Notes under the pieces: generated by a model
The model's database searches: none
Told to the model about the DNA's origin: nothing
The model's input: only the letters and a program-made list of their open reading frames with translations
Program-made: the position numbers and the translations under genes
Part shown: positions 33,888 to 43,937 of the stretch, one piece after another
Layout of the letters: each line of letters begins with the position of its first letter
How positions within the stretch are numbered: position 1 is the first letter of the stretch
NCBI GenBank assembly: GCA_963846635.1
Contig: CAWJXM010000006.1
Location: 124,001 to 188,000 of the forward strand
Origin: AP-15 sp963846635
Lineage (GTDB): Bacteria > Pseudomonadota > Alphaproteobacteria > ATCC43930 > CGMCC-115725
Length of the DNA: 64,000 nucleotides
Reading direction: 5' to 3'

Positions 33888-35308
33888 GCCAACCTCTCGT
33901 TGCGGCGCGCGTGAGCGCGGATGTAGTGCGTCACGGCGCCCTGATCGTTGGGCAAAACCGTCACTCGCTCGCGGCGCTCGAACAGATCGGCGAGCGCGCC
34001 AGGCAGCGCCGGACGAACCCCGGTCGCGCGCTCGACGGCGTCGGGGAATTTGGCCGGATGGGCACAGGCGAGCGCCACCATCGGTGCATCGGTATGATTG
34101 TTGGCCAATTCGGCCTGCGCGGCGCCGACCGCCACCGCGGTGTGCGGGTCGATCAGGATCCCCGATCGCGCATAGGTTTCAGCAATGATTTTCATCGTTA
34201 GAGTGTCGTCGACCTTGTGAGCGGAAAACAAGCCTTGCGCCGCGCGCCACTCAGGATCGGAGCGCGGCAGAATGCCGGTGTGGCGAAAAGCAGTGATCGC
34301 CTCGGCGACGGCGGCGCCGTTGCGGCCTTTCAGCTCGAACAACAAGCGTTCGAAATTGCTCGATACCTGTATGTCCATGCTCGGGCTCAGGCTTGGCTCG
34401 ACCGGGGCAATCACCATCTCGCCGGTGGCAATGTAGCGAGCCAAGATATCGTTGCGATTGGTGCCGATCACCAGATCTTCGACCGGCAGTCCCATCTGAC
34501 GGGCGATGTGGGCGGCATAGACGTTGCCGAAATTGCCGGTCGGCACACTGAACGATACGGAGCGGTGCGGTGCGCCAAGGGCGGCGCCGGCCGCGAAGTA
34601 ATAAACAGTCTGCGCCGCAATCCGCGCCCAATTGATCGAATTGACTGCCGCGAGATTGAGGGCTTGGCGCAGCTGAGCGTCGGCAAACAGCGCTTTGACC
34701 AGATCCTGGCAATCATCGAACGTCCCCTCGACCGCAATCGCGTGCGCATTCGCCGATGCGACTGTCGTCATCTGGCGCCGCTGGACTTCGGAGACGCGGC
34801 CATGCGGATAGAGAATGAAAATGTCGATGGCCTCGCGATCGCGGCAGGCTTCGAGTGCCGCCGACCCGGTATCGCCGGAAGTGGCGCCAATGATCGTCAC
34901 ACGGTCGCCGCGCCGGGCGAGCGCCGCATCGAACAAAAGGCCGACGAATTGCAGAGCCAGATCCTTGAAGGCGAGAGTCGGCCCGTGAAATAGTTCGAGC
35001 AGCCACAAGTGGTGGTCGAGCTGCGCCAGCGGCGTTACCGCGGCATGACGGAAGCCGCGATAGGCCTCGTCGGCGAAGCGCTGCAACTCGTCCACCGAAA
35101 ATGCGTCCTCGGCGAACAATTTTGTGGTTTGTGCAGCGAGCTCCGCGTAGGGCATGCCAGCATAGCCGCACAGCACCTCGCGGTCGAGAACCGGGAACCG
35201 CTCCGGGACGTAGAGCCCGCCATCCTCGGCGAGCCCCGCCAGCAATACCTCCTCGAACGAGCGGGTGCGGGGTGGCGATTGCGGGTCGCGGGTGCTGAGA
35301 TATTGCAC
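33884..35308 (-). CDS. thrC: Threonine synthase
   Basis: A PLP enzyme that converts O-phosphohomoserine to threonine. The GTG start at 35308 follows AGAAGG and gives 474 residues. The N-terminus YLSTRDPQSPPRTRSFEEVLLAGLAEDGGLYVP (in pieces) is the family start. The PLP lysine is in LAFKDLALQF near residue 110, and SGDTGSAALEA forms the phosphate cup. Much longer in-frame extension upstream to 35557 has no family similarity and would overlap the hemC 3' region. Translationally coupled to the M16 gene downstream. Confidence 0.95.
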   Translation of the reverse strand: MQYLSTRDPQSPPRTRSFEEVLLAGLAEDGGLYVPERFPVLDREVLCGYAGMPYAELAAQTTKLFAEDAFSVDELQRFADEAYRGFRHAAVTPLAQLDHHLWLLELFHGPTLAFKDLALQFVGLLFDAALARRGDRVTIIGATSGDTGSAALEACRDREAIDIFILYPHGRVSEVQRRQMTTVASANAHAIAVEGTFDDCQDLVKALFADAQLRQALNLAAVNSINWARIAAQTVYYFAAGAALGAPHRSVSFSVPTGNFGNVYAAHIARQMGLPVEDLVIGTNRNDILARYIATGEMVIAPVEPSLSPSMDIQVSSNFERLLFELKGRNGAAVAEAITAFRHTGILPRSDPEWRAAQGLFSAHKVDDTLTMKIIAETYARSGILIDPHTAVAVGAAQAELANNHTDAPMVALACAHPAKFPDAVERATGVRPALPGALADLFERRERVTVLPNDQGAVTHYIRAHARRNERLA

Positions 35309-35447
35309 AAAAAATTTCCTTCTAGGCCAGGCTATCGCCGCGCCGGCACCATCGCAACCGGCGATCGGGCGGTTTGCGATGGGCACCCCCACGGTGCATT
35401 GCTGATGGAAGAGTGGGTGCCGCGTGCGTTCACGAACGGCCCTGAAA

Positions 35448-36384
35448 TTATGCGAGTCCAAATTCGGGACCGGCGTCGCGGCGCAAATCTGCACCGAGTG
35501 CCCTGCCGATCGCGTCGGCTTCGGCGATGCCGCCGGCGCGCCGCAATCGAATTTCACCGCTGCCGTCCGCGGTCAGCAACCGTCCTTCGATCGCCAACCG
35601 ATCACCGCTGATCTCGGCGAGCGCTGCGATCGGTGTATGACAGGAGCCGTCGAGCACGGCCAGCATGGCTCGCTCGGCGGCGGCACACGCAGCACTCAAG
35701 CGATCGTGCAGCGGCGCCAGCAACTGACGGACCGATTCGTCGCCGGCGCGGCACTCGACGGCAAGCGCTCCTTGACCGACCGCCGGCAACATGATCTCGA
35801 ATGGCAAAATCTCGGTCGCGCGATCGGCGAGGCCGATCCGCTGCAACCCACACAGCGCCAGCAAGGTTGCGTCGACTTCGCCGGCTTCGAGCTTGCGGAT
35901 ACGGGTGTTGGCGTTGCCGCGGATTGGGACGACTTTCAAATCGGGGCGATGGCGCAGCAATTGCGCTTGCCGCCGCAACGATGCGGTGCCGACCACCGCG
36001 CATTGCGGCAGCGCCGTGAAGCTCGGCGCTGTTCGCGACAGGAACGCGTCACGCGGATCGTCGCGCGGCAGAATGCAGGCGATTTCCACCCCATCGGGCA
36101 ACCAAGTCTCGAGATCTTTCAGCGAATGCACGGCGAGATCGACGCGGCGGTCGAGCAGCGCCTCATCGATCTCCTTGGTGAACAATCCCTTTGCCGCCGA
36201 TTTCCGCAAGCCTCCGATCTTGCACCCGGTCGCCGGTGGTGCGGATCGTCACGATCTCGACCATATCGGGCGCCGCGAGCTCGGGATGTGCGGCGAGCAG
36301 ACGGTCGCGGACCTGCTCGGTTTGGCTGAGCGCCATTGGGCTGCCGCGTGTGCCGATGCGCAATGGGGAGGGGAGGGATGGCAT
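35448..36384 (-). pseudogene. hemC: Hydroxymethylbilane synthase (porphobilinogen deaminase), single-base frameshift
   Basis: This cytosolic haem-pathway enzyme joins four porphobilinogens. ATG 36384 starts PSPLRIGTRGSPMALSQTEQ, and that frame reads to LAEIGGKG. The next frame then supplies LFTKEIDEALLDRRVDLAVHSLKDLE and continues to a normal C-terminus. The frame is broken where GGCAAAGGATTG is expected but AAAGGGATTG is seen; the extra G is at 36187-36189. The cofactor-binding cysteine region (ATLLALCGLQRIG) is intact, so the protein would be about 310 residues if restored. As haem synthesis needs this step, a homopolymer error in the assembly is likely. Confidence 0.9.
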
Positions 36385-36680
36385 GCTGGTCTCTAATTCA
36401 TTTCCAGCCGGCAAGCCGTGAACCGAAACCGCCGGCATTCCTCAGCAAACTTATAGCAAAAGCATTCGTCTTGCCCCTTCCTGGGCGGCGGGTTTGGAAA
36501 TACGAAATATGGCGCCTTGCGAGATCGCTGATCCCATCCTCTAGCGCGCCATTATAACGATAAGCCGACGATCAGGCGCTGATCCGCTGAACGGCTTACA
36601 TGGCGGACCGGTGAGGGTTTACGACCCCGCGGAAATGGTCAAGATGGATGATCGGAACGCCATTGCTATATTCAAAGCGC

Positions 36681-38958
36681 ATGCCCGACCCCACTATCGT
36701 CGCCTCGCGACCGATTGACTCGGCGGCGGCCTATTTTGCCGCGCTGAATGATGCGCAGCGCTGCGCTGTCGAGGCGGTGGACGGCCCGGTACTGGTCTTG
36801 GCCGGCGCCGGTACCGGCAAGACCCGGGTGCTGACCATCCGGCTCGCTCATATCCTCGCCACCCGCCGCGCCTTCCCCTCAGAATTGCTCGCCGTCACCT
36901 TTACCAACAAGGCGGCGCGCGAGATGCGCGAGCGGCTTGAGGCGATGATCGGCCGCGCCGCCGATGGGCTGTGGCTTGGCACATTTCACGCGATCGCGGC
37001 GCGTATCCTGCGCCGCCACGCCGAAGCAATCGGGCTCAAATCGAACTTTACGATCCTCGACACCGACGACCAAATCCGCCTGTTCAAGCAAATTTTGCAG
37101 GCCGAGAACATCGACGAGCGCCGCTGGCCCGCCCGGGTGCTGCTGTCGCTGATCCAACGCTGGAAGGATCGCGGTCTCGGCCCCGACAAAGTGCCGCGCT
37201 CGGATGCCGAAGGGGTCGCCGAGGGCCGCTCGATCGAGCTCTACGAGCGCTATCAGGAACGGCTCGCGACCGTCAATGCGGTCGATTTCGGCGATCTGCT
37301 GCTGCACAACCTTACCCTCTTCACCGGCCATCCGGACATTCTTGCCGAATATCACCGCCGCTTCCGTTATCTGCTCGTCGACGAGTACCAGGACACCAAT
37401 GTCGCGCAGTATCTCTGGCTGCGGCTGTTGGCGCAGGCGCGGCGCAATTTGTGCTGCGTCGGCGACGACGATCAGTCGATCTACAGCTGGCGCGGTGCGG
37501 AGATCGGCAACATCCTGCGGTTCGAAACCGACTTCCCGGGTGCCCGGATCATCCGACTCGAGGAAAATTATCGTTCGACCTCGCGCATTCTCGGTGCTGC
37601 CGCAGGCATGATCGCGCATAACAGCGGGCGGCTCGGCAAGACCCTGTGGACCCAAGGCGAGGAGGGCGAAAAAATCGTCGTCCGCGGTCTTTGGGACGCT
37701 GAAGAGGAAGCACGTTGGGTCGGCGATAAGATCGAGGCGTTGCAGCGCCAAGGCCACGCGCTCAGCCAGATCGCGATCCTGGTCCGCGCCGGCTTTCAAA
37801 CCCGCGAATTCGAAGAACGGTTCATTGCGCTGGCCTTGCCTTACCGGGTCATCGGCGGCCCGCGCTTTTACGAGCGCCAGGAAATCCGCGATGCGCTGGC
37901 TTATCTGCGTCTTGTCGCGCAGCCGGCCGACGATCTTGCCTTTGAGCGCATTTTGAATACGCCGCGCCGCGGCATCGGCAGCTCCACTCTGCAGCAGCTC
38001 CACATATTGGCGCGCAACGAGCGGCTGCCATTGGTCGAGGTGGCACGCAAATTGATCCTCGGCGACCGGTTGCGTCGTGCGGCGCGCAACGCGCTCGGCG
38101 CATTTATCGCCTCGCTTGACCGCTGGCGCGCGGAAGTCGATCGCGCCTCGCACACCGACCTTGCGCAAATGGTGCTCGATGAATCGGGTTATACCGCGAT
38201 GTGGCAGGCTGATCGGTCGCCCGATGCCGCCGGCCGACTCGAAAATCTGAAGGAATTGGTAGTGGCGATGGCCGAGTTCGAGAATCTCGGCGGATTTCTC
38301 GAACACGTCAGCCTGGTGATGGACAACGCTGCCGAAGCCGGTGGGGACTTGGTCAATTTGATGACCTTGCACAGCGCCAAGGGTCTCGAATTCGACACCG
38401 TGTTTCTGCCGGGCTGGGAGGACGGGCTGTTTCCGAGCCAACGCGCGCTGGACGAAGGGGGGCTTGCCGCTCTCGAGGAGGAGCGCCGCCTCGCCTATGT
38501 CGGTCTGACGCGGGCGCGCCGCCGCGGTTACGTGTCATTTGCTGCCAACCGCCGCATCCACGGTTTGTGGCAAAGTGCGATCCGTTCGCGGTTTGTCGAC
38601 GAACTACCGTCCGAATATGTCGAATTCGTCGCCGAGCCCGGTCTTGATATGCGCGCCGCGGGATTTGGCGCGGGCGGCTGGGATAGCTGCGATCGATGTC
38701 GTGCAGACCGCGCCGGCTGCGGCCTGGGCCGACAACTCCGCGGCCGGGCGTCGCCGGCCTCTGCTGATCGAGAGCGGACCGGCGCCGCGGCGCGGCACCG
38801 AGATGCGGCGGGTTGGCGGGTTTTCGGTCGGCGACCGCGTGTTCCATCAGAAATTCGGCTACGGAGCGGTCATCGCCGTCGAGGATAATAAGCTCGCGAT
38901 CCGCTTCGAACACGCCGGCGACAAAAAGGTGCTCGACGCCTATGTCGAGCGCGCCTGA
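36681..38958 (+). CDS. uvrD: UvrD/PcrA-type superfamily 1 DNA helicase, frameshifted near the 3' end
   Basis: A 3'-5' helicase of nucleotide-excision and mismatch repair. All helicase motifs are in one frame: GPVLVLAGAGTGKTRVL (motif I, near residue 45), LAVTFTNKAAREM, LLVDEYQDTN, VGDDDQSIYSWRGA, RLEENYRS, LMTLHSAKGLEFDTVFLPGWEDG and LAYVGLTRAR. After WDS... the frame changes between about 38640 and 38700. The C-terminal Tudor-like tail (FSVGDRVFHQKFGYGAV, KLAIRFEHAGDKKVLDAYV) continues in a second frame to 38958. The helicase core is complete; without the tail, coupling to RNA polymerase or partners might be affected, or the shift may be an assembly error. Confidence 0.9.
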
Positions 38959-39432
38959 CCACGAGCGGGTTGCGGACGGCTTACCTCCCTCAGATCCCCA
39001 CTCTTCTCATCACACCGGCGAAAGCCGGTGTCCACGGCCGCCCTGGATCCCGGCCTGCGCCGGGATGACGAGTGCGAAGGCATCGGTCGGTGCTCCGTCC
39101 GGACCGCGGAATGGAGCCTACGGCAGGTAGTAGATGCAGGGCGGATGCAATAATCCACCTCCTTCGCTCGTGCCCCTTACAGTTCGATCGCAAAATGCCT
39201 TCGCTCGCGTGGAGCCCCTTATGAAAGGGCTGGATGCCGGCCGCTGGCGCTCTTCAGGGTCGCATATAGCACTCAAAGTTCTCCAGCCTTTCAAAACCGA
39301 ATGCGCCAACGAGCTCTACGCAATGCCTCGATCAGCAGAACAAATCGAGCTGACCCGAAGATGCCGAATTCGCCCTTCCGCTGCGCGGCATCAGCCGGTA
39401 ACCTTATCCTTCAGCAATATAGAGCCGAACCA
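38959..39432. other. Intergenic region with a REP-like pair and no gene
   Basis: 474 bp between uvrD and the RidA gene. It contains the repeat at 39003-39072 and otherwise no convincing coding frame or RNA gene. Confidence 0.5.
39003..39072. repeat. REP-like palindrome pair
   Basis: CTCATCACACCGGCGAAAGC at the left and the mirrored CCGGCCTGCGCCGGGATGACGAG at the right form an inverted pair; each has its own CCGG stem. It is a sequence variant of the family around the GIY-YIG gene. Confidence 0.7.
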
Positions 39433-39825
39433 ATGAGCAAGATTTTTCGCGCAAGTAGCCCCGCCGTACCCGAACCGCAGCCCGGCACCTGGTCGAATTG
39501 CTTGGTGGTCGGGGGGATTGCCTATATCGCCGGGATGACCGCGCGCGGCAGTGCCGATGCCGGCGACGAATATACCCAAGCCAGGGCGATTTTCACCAAG
39601 ATCCGCCATTTGGTCGAGGCAGCCGGTGGCACTATGGCCGATGTCATCAAGGTAACGATCTTTGTTACCGATATCAGTCAACGCGAAAAGGTGTGGCAGG
39701 CGCGGCGCGAGTTCTTCACCGGTAACTTCCCGACCTCGACTTTGGTGCAGGTGGCGGCTTTAGCCGATCCGTCGCTCAAAGTCGAAATCGAGGCGATTGC
39801 CCATATCGGCGCCAGCCGGGATTGA
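39433..39825 (+). CDS. RidA family protein (reactive imine/enamine deaminase-like)
   Basis: The 130-residue protein belongs to the YjgF/YER057c/UK114 group. It includes SNCLVVGGIAYIAGMT, QARAIFTKIRHLVEAAGGTMADVIKVTIFVTD (in pieces) and the late VEIEAIAH. Archetypal RidA hydrolyses 2-aminoacrylate; many paralogues of the Rid2-7 subfamilies do not. The key Arg of true RidA (in a GR-xP context) is not evident here, as FPTSTLVQVAALADPSLKVEIEAIA has SLKVE. A non-canonical Rid subgroup is likely. The ATG at 39433 lies in a stretch with no strong ribosome site. Confidence 0.88.
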   Translation: MSKIFRASSPAVPEPQPGTWSNCLVVGGIAYIAGMTARGSADAGDEYTQARAIFTKIRHLVEAAGGTMADVIKVTIFVTDISQREKVWQARREFFTGNFPTSTLVQVAALADPSLKVEIEAIAHIGASRD

Positions 39826-40028
39826 TCTGGTCGACCAAGGTAATGCGCGTCGAGGTGGGTTCGAATTTTCGAGGCCCAACAAGATCAAGCATCCGACTTC
39901 TGTGAACCCTGGATGTTTGTCACAATCAGCCAATGCCATGAGGCTATGGCGAGAATCGCCGCGGAATCCCGATCATGAGCGCCAATATCGCCAATATCGC
40001 TGCGGCAACAGGAGCTGCAGCAGAAGTT

Positions 40029-40541
40029 TCACTCGACGATTTGCGGGACCAGCAAAAACAGGTCGGTGTCGCCGGTCTCCTGGCCGGCAGCCGTCAGCAT
40101 CGCATGGGCCTGGCCGCGATGATGGGTCTGATGATTGAAGAAATGCGAGACCAACAGGCCCTTTGGCGCGTGCATCTCGCGGTTCGCGGCGCCGCTGAAC
40201 CAGACCAGGTCTTCAGCAAGCCAATCATCGTCGACTTTTCTGGCCCACAAGACGATGTCGGCGTCGGCTTTTTCGCGCTCGCGCGCCAAGGTAGCGAAGT
40301 CATCAATCATTTGGGCGCTATCTTTGATCGCGGTGGTCGGCTTCGGCCAATGATCGAACCTCGACATCCATTGCCGATCGCCCCACAGGATGTGGGTCAG
40401 GGTGCCATGGATCGAGCCCCAAAACGCCCCGCGCGGCATCCGTCGCTCGCTGTCCGATAGCCGCGCCGCCGCGCTATACAGGCGTCGGTTCATTTCGGCA
40501 TTGTAGGTGGCCATTGTCCGCACATAACCGGGGGTTATCAT
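40029..40541 (-). CDS. DinB family protein
   Basis: A 170-residue four-helix-bundle protein. It opens with YVRTMATYNAEMNRRLYSAA and carries the family histidines in HGTLTHILWGDRQWMSRF (near residue 47) and FFNHQTHHRGQAHAMLTAAG (near 140), which bind a divalent metal in DinB/YfiT proteins. Relatives include thiol-dependent transferases; the specific role is unknown. ATG 40541 follows AGGATAGG closely. The frame is open upstream to 40616 without family-like sequence. Confidence 0.92.
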   Translation of the reverse strand: MITPGYVRTMATYNAEMNRRLYSAAARLSDSERRMPRGAFWGSIHGTLTHILWGDRQWMSRFDHWPKPTTAIKDSAQMIDDFATLAREREKADADIVLWARKVDDDWLAEDLVWFSGAANREMHAPKGLLVSHFFNHQTHHRGQAHAMLTAAGQETGDTDLFLLVPQIVE

Positions 40542-40712
40542 CCTATCCTCGTCCTGATCGCGAATGCCGTCGCACCGGAATTCGTTTTCCGGCACGCGAC
40601 AGTTGGCCGAGAGCACCCGGCTGAGTCAATCTTGATTCCTTGATCAACCCAATTGATCTCAAGGCCTCGCGGCGCGGCGGGTTGGCTCGCCCGCAAGCGC
40701 GCCATGCTCTCC

Positions 40713-41513
40713 TCAGCGTCCTTTGAATGGACCGGGTTTACGCTTTTCGGCAAAAGCGCGGGCAGCTTCGTGGAAATCCTCGGTCAGGTAAAGCTTTAAT
40801 GGCGCGGTCTGCATCGTCACTTCGCGCCCGATCTGATCCATATACCAGCGCCGGGTTCGCACCGTCGCGCGCACTGAGAGCGGCGGATTCTTGGCGACCT
40901 CGGACGCAAGCTCGCGTGCCGTTTCGAGGTGTCGGTCCGTTGGCGCCACGCGATTGATCACCCCGGCGGCGAGCGCCTCTTCGGCTGTAAAAAAGCGCCC
41001 GGTCAACGCCACTTCGGCGGCAAACGCCGCAGCGCCGCGAAAATTAAGCAATGCCCAGTATTTCGAGCCGCCGAGCCCGCGCGAAGTTTCAGTGATCTGG
41101 AATTTGGTTCCGGCCTCGGCGACGATTAGGTCGCATTCGAGCACGATGCCGAGTGCAAGCCCCATAGCATAGCCGTGCGGTGCGGCAATGACCGGTTTCC
41201 AATTCACCGAGCGGGTCAGAAGGTCGGCAGAATTGGCGCCCCAACCTTGCGGCCCGCCATGCTGCAGAAATTCCTCGCGCCGCCGCAATTGGCGCTGTTG
41301 CACGTCGGCGCCGCTCGAAAAGGCGCGGCCAGCCCCGCAAATGATTGCCACCTCTGCCTGCGGATCGAGATCGAAGCGGCGCAGCGCGTCGGCCAAGTGG
41401 CGTACCAGATCGTCATTGAATGCGTTAAGCTTTTCGGGTCGGTTGAGGGTCAGCTGTGCGATCCGGTCCTCGCATGAATAGAGGACGAGGTTCTCCGCTG
41501 CCAATTCGCTCAT
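40713..41513 (-). CDS. Enoyl-CoA hydratase/isomerase family protein
   Basis: A 266-residue crotonase-fold enzyme. The oxyanion-hole segments are IICGAGRAFSSGAD and PHGYAMGLALGIVLECDLIVA. At the first catalytic Glu position of classical hydratases (after the second segment) the sequence reads TKFQITETSRGLGG. Whether it is a hydratase, isomerase or hydrolase cannot be fixed by sequence. AGGAGG lies 8 nt before the ATG at 41513, so the start is firm. It is not part of an obvious beta-oxidation operon. Confidence 0.92.
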   Translation of the reverse strand: MSELAAENLVLYSCEDRIAQLTLNRPEKLNAFNDDLVRHLADALRRFDLDPQAEVAIICGAGRAFSSGADVQQRQLRRREEFLQHGGPQGWGANSADLLTRSVNWKPVIAAPHGYAMGLALGIVLECDLIVAEAGTKFQITETSRGLGGSKYWALLNFRGAAAFAAEVALTGRFFTAEEALAAGVINRVAPTDRHLETARELASEVAKNPPLSVRATVRTRRWYMDQIGREVTMQTAPLKLYLTEDFHEAARAFAEKRKPGPFKGR

Positions 41514-41830
41514 TAACGCTCCTCCTGCCTGATCGATCGTGCCAGCCATCCTCGAACCACCACTCATTGTACTCGCTGTGGGCCATTGGGGTCAGAGCTT
41601 TGAAGGTTGGTTGCCAGCAGGTCGCGATTGGCAAGAGGCGGATGATCGAGCGGGCCTCGAGGTGCTGCTGTTCATAATCCAGCTATTTGCCTTTTATCGG
41701 ATCAGCCTTGATCGCCGGGCCGACCCCTTGACCTGATTAAAATGGAGGTTTCAGGGTGCATTAAACGCGAGATCGGTATCCATTAGGCTCCAGAATAGGT
41801 CAGGGTTGTAGAAGAGCCTTATCCGGGTAC

Positions 41831-41859
41831 AAAAAAGCCCCGCCCGGATGGCGGGGCTC
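41831..41859 (-). terminator. Intrinsic terminator for the peptidoglycan-binding protein gene
   Basis: Read on the minus strand, AGCCCCGCC and GGCGGGGCT form a nine-bp stem around a 5-nt loop, followed at once by TTTTTT. It starts 18 bp after the stop of the gene ending at 41877 and is the clearest Rho-independent terminator in the window. Confidence 0.85.
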
Positions 41860-41876
41860 GGGCTTAGATCAGCTAA

Positions 41877-42459
41877 TTATGGATGATTGTTGTTAGGTGC
41901 CGGCTCATTATTGTCTCCGTTCGATCCGGCATTGCTCGATGGCGGCATGTTCATGCCGTTGTTCATGCTATTCGAGTTATTGGGCGGCGTGCTCGACCCG
42001 GTGGCGTTCCCGGTTCCGAGCAAGCTCGCGACGGTCTGCTGATCCAGCCGGCCCGTCACCCGCAAGCCGTTCTGCTGCTGATACGCGCGCAGCGCCTGGT
42101 GCGTTTCAGGCCCGTCGATCCCGTCGATATTGCCCCGATAAAGCCTATCTTGCTGCAGATTGCTCTGGATCTGCTTGATCTCGTCACGCGACAACCGGCC
42201 GTGCCACTCGGCGCCCGAGGAACTCATTGCCGGCCATTGACGGCGTTTGTTCGGAGTTGGCGTTGGCATTCGCCTCCGGCATCGTCGGCTGGGCCGGTGC
42301 AGCGGCGGCCGGCGGCGCCGCAGCTGGCGGAGCGCCGACCGGGCTATTATTGGCGCTCGGGGCCGCGGGGGAGTTGGTCGCGTTCTGAGCGTAGATCGGA
42401 CCGGCGCCAGCGATGCCGAGGGCAATCGCCGAAACCGTGGCGAGGATTAGCGTTCTCAT
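41877..42459 (-). pseudogene. Exported peptidoglycan-binding-domain protein, one frameshift
   Basis: The first frame starts at ATG 42459 with a signal peptide (TLILATVSAIALGIAGAG, cut after YAQ) and a Pro/Ala/Asn-rich region. It leaves the coding sense near 42227. The next frame continues with SGAEWHGRLSRDEIKQIQ, NLQQDRLYRGNIDG, PETHQALRAYQQQNGL and QQTVASLLG, a PG_binding_1 domain. The protein ends in an Asn/Ser/Gly-rich tail to 41877. Restored length is about 190 residues. A clean terminator follows, and the domain is well preserved, so the single-base shift may be an assembly error. Confidence 0.8.
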
Positions 42460-42576
42460 CCCAGACTCCATATCTTCGTGCATGCTGCGCACGTGACGCT
42501 AACCTCGCTTCGCGCGTCAGGTTCCGATGCTCTTTCACCCCCAATTCATCGCTGCTCAACCACCACGCTGAGGATT

Positions 42577-43716
42577 TCAGGCCGGGGCAAACAGATCCGG
42601 AGAGGCTGGTGCCTGTGGCAAAATCGGCGCCGGCGGGGCCGCGAAGGCCGCATCCTGCTGCAAAACCGGCAACACGCGGCTCGCAAACAGCCGCATGTTC
42701 TTGTCGGCCTCGGCATGGGGAATGCCGCCGAACGAAAACTCGGTGACGAGATGATCGGTCCCGGTCACTCGCTGCAATTCGGCGATCTGCTGGATGCAGT
42801 CATCGGGTGTGCCGACGATCTGGATCTTGACATAGAATTCGGTCGCCCTGACCCGCTCCTCCTCGCTCTGCAGGCGAGCATAAGTCTTCGCCATCTTGCC
42901 ATAGGTCTCGTAGCCTTTGACTGTGGCGAGATGACCGTCGGAGAAATGATAGTGGTTGTCGATCGATTCCCATTTCTTGCCGAGCCACATCATCGCCCGC
43001 TCGTGCGCCTCGGCGCGGCTTTCGGCGCAAGAGACGTTGGTCAGGATAATTGGCGGCGGTGGGTTGTGGCCGACGCTGAGCGCGATCTCGCGGTAGTTGA
43101 CAATGTTTTCGGCGGCCTTGGGCCACTCGTTTTGCATGACGACGAGAATGCCGAAACCAAGCTTGGCCATGATCTCGGCCAATTCCGGACTGACCGACGA
43201 GGCGTAAAAGCGCTGTTCGGGATGCGAGATCGGGCGCGGCCGGATCGAGGTGCGCGGGATCTGGAAGAATTCGCCATGCCATTCGAATTCGGGCTCGGCG
43301 AGCGCCTTGCGGATCAGTTGTGCCGCCTCGGCAAAGCGCGGGCGCGCTTCGCCCATCGGGATGCGGAAGCCCTCATATTCGACGCTCGCCGCCCCGCGAC
43401 CAAACCCGAACAGGCAGCGCCCGCCCGATAGGATGTCGAGAAGGGCAATCCCCTCAGCGACGCGGATCGGGTCGTGCCACGGCAGCACGATAACCGCTGT
43501 CCCGAATGTGATCCGCTTGGTGCGGCCAGCGAAATAGGCCAAGAGCTCGAGCGGGGCCGGCGACATTGCGTAGCCGGTAAAATGATGCTCGAGCGCGAAT
43601 AGCGAGTCGAAGCCGAGCGGCTCGGCGAGATCGCCCATCGCCAGATGGTCGGAAACGACCGCCACGTCCGGGCGGCCCGGTTCCGACAGAATGTTCAGCG
43701 CAATGCCGACTTTCAT
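42577..43716 (-). CDS. LLM-class flavin-dependent oxidoreductase
   Basis: A 379-residue bacterial luciferase-like monooxygenase. It begins KVGIALNILSEPGRP and has GFDSLFALEHHFTGY, RITFGTAVIVLPWHDPIRVAEGIALLDILSGGR (in pieces), GRGAASVEYEGF, and the C-terminal VGTPDDCIQQI. These enzymes use FMNH2 supplied by a reductase, or F420, to oxidise varied substrates. The His pair in EHHF is typical of the FMN-dependent branch. The ATG at 43716 follows GGGGAGAG. A Pro/Ala-rich tail of about 25 residues is unusual. Confidence 0.92.
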   Translation of the reverse strand: MKVGIALNILSEPGRPDVAVVSDHLAMGDLAEPLGFDSLFALEHHFTGYAMSPAPLELLAYFAGRTKRITFGTAVIVLPWHDPIRVAEGIALLDILSGGRCLFGFGRGAASVEYEGFRIPMGEARPRFAEAAQLIRKALAEPEFEWHGEFFQIPRTSIRPRPISHPEQRFYASSVSPELAEIMAKLGFGILVVMQNEWPKAAENIVNYREIALSVGHNPPPPIILTNVSCAESRAEAHERAMMWLGKKWESIDNHYHFSDGHLATVKGYETYGKMAKTYARLQSEEERVRATEFYVKIQIVGTPDDCIQQIAELQRVTGTDHLVTEFSFGGIPHAEADKNMRLFASRVLPVLQQDAAFAAPPAPILPQAPASPDLFAPA

Positions 43717-43800
43717 GGTTGCTCTCCCCAATCAGGGTTCAACAGAGAGTTTCCCGGCGCACGGAGGAAAGATTACGTCATACGACCGCGTAGTCCTTTC

Positions 43801-43898
43801 CCGTCATCCCGGCGAAGGCCGGGATCTATGTCCGCTATGGGCACCGGCCGGAGTTTATCCTCGGGCCGGCCCAAGGCCGGACCCGTGGGCCGGTGTGG
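43801..43898. repeat. Dispersed palindromic repeat related to the 30463 element
   Basis: It starts with CCGTCATCCCGGCGAAGGCC, a REP-like palindrome, and continues into GAGTTTATCCTCGGGCCG (43851-43868), which is identical to the interior of the MITE-like element at 30484-30501; both then have GGACCCGTGGGC. So two repeat families are fused or adjacent here. Confidence 0.7.
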
Positions 43899-43937
43899 GA
43901 AGACAGCTATGCGGGCAAGGGTGATTTCCAGGGAGCA

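Noticed and set aside
36879..38441. 520-residue open frame on the minus strand
   Set aside because: It lies wholly antisense to the uvrD helicase core, whose motifs are unmistakable. High-GC codon bias creates such long shadows.
39850..39880. T-arm-like GGTTCGAATT resembling a tRNA end
   Set aside because: No acceptor stem, anticodon arm or D arm can be built around it.
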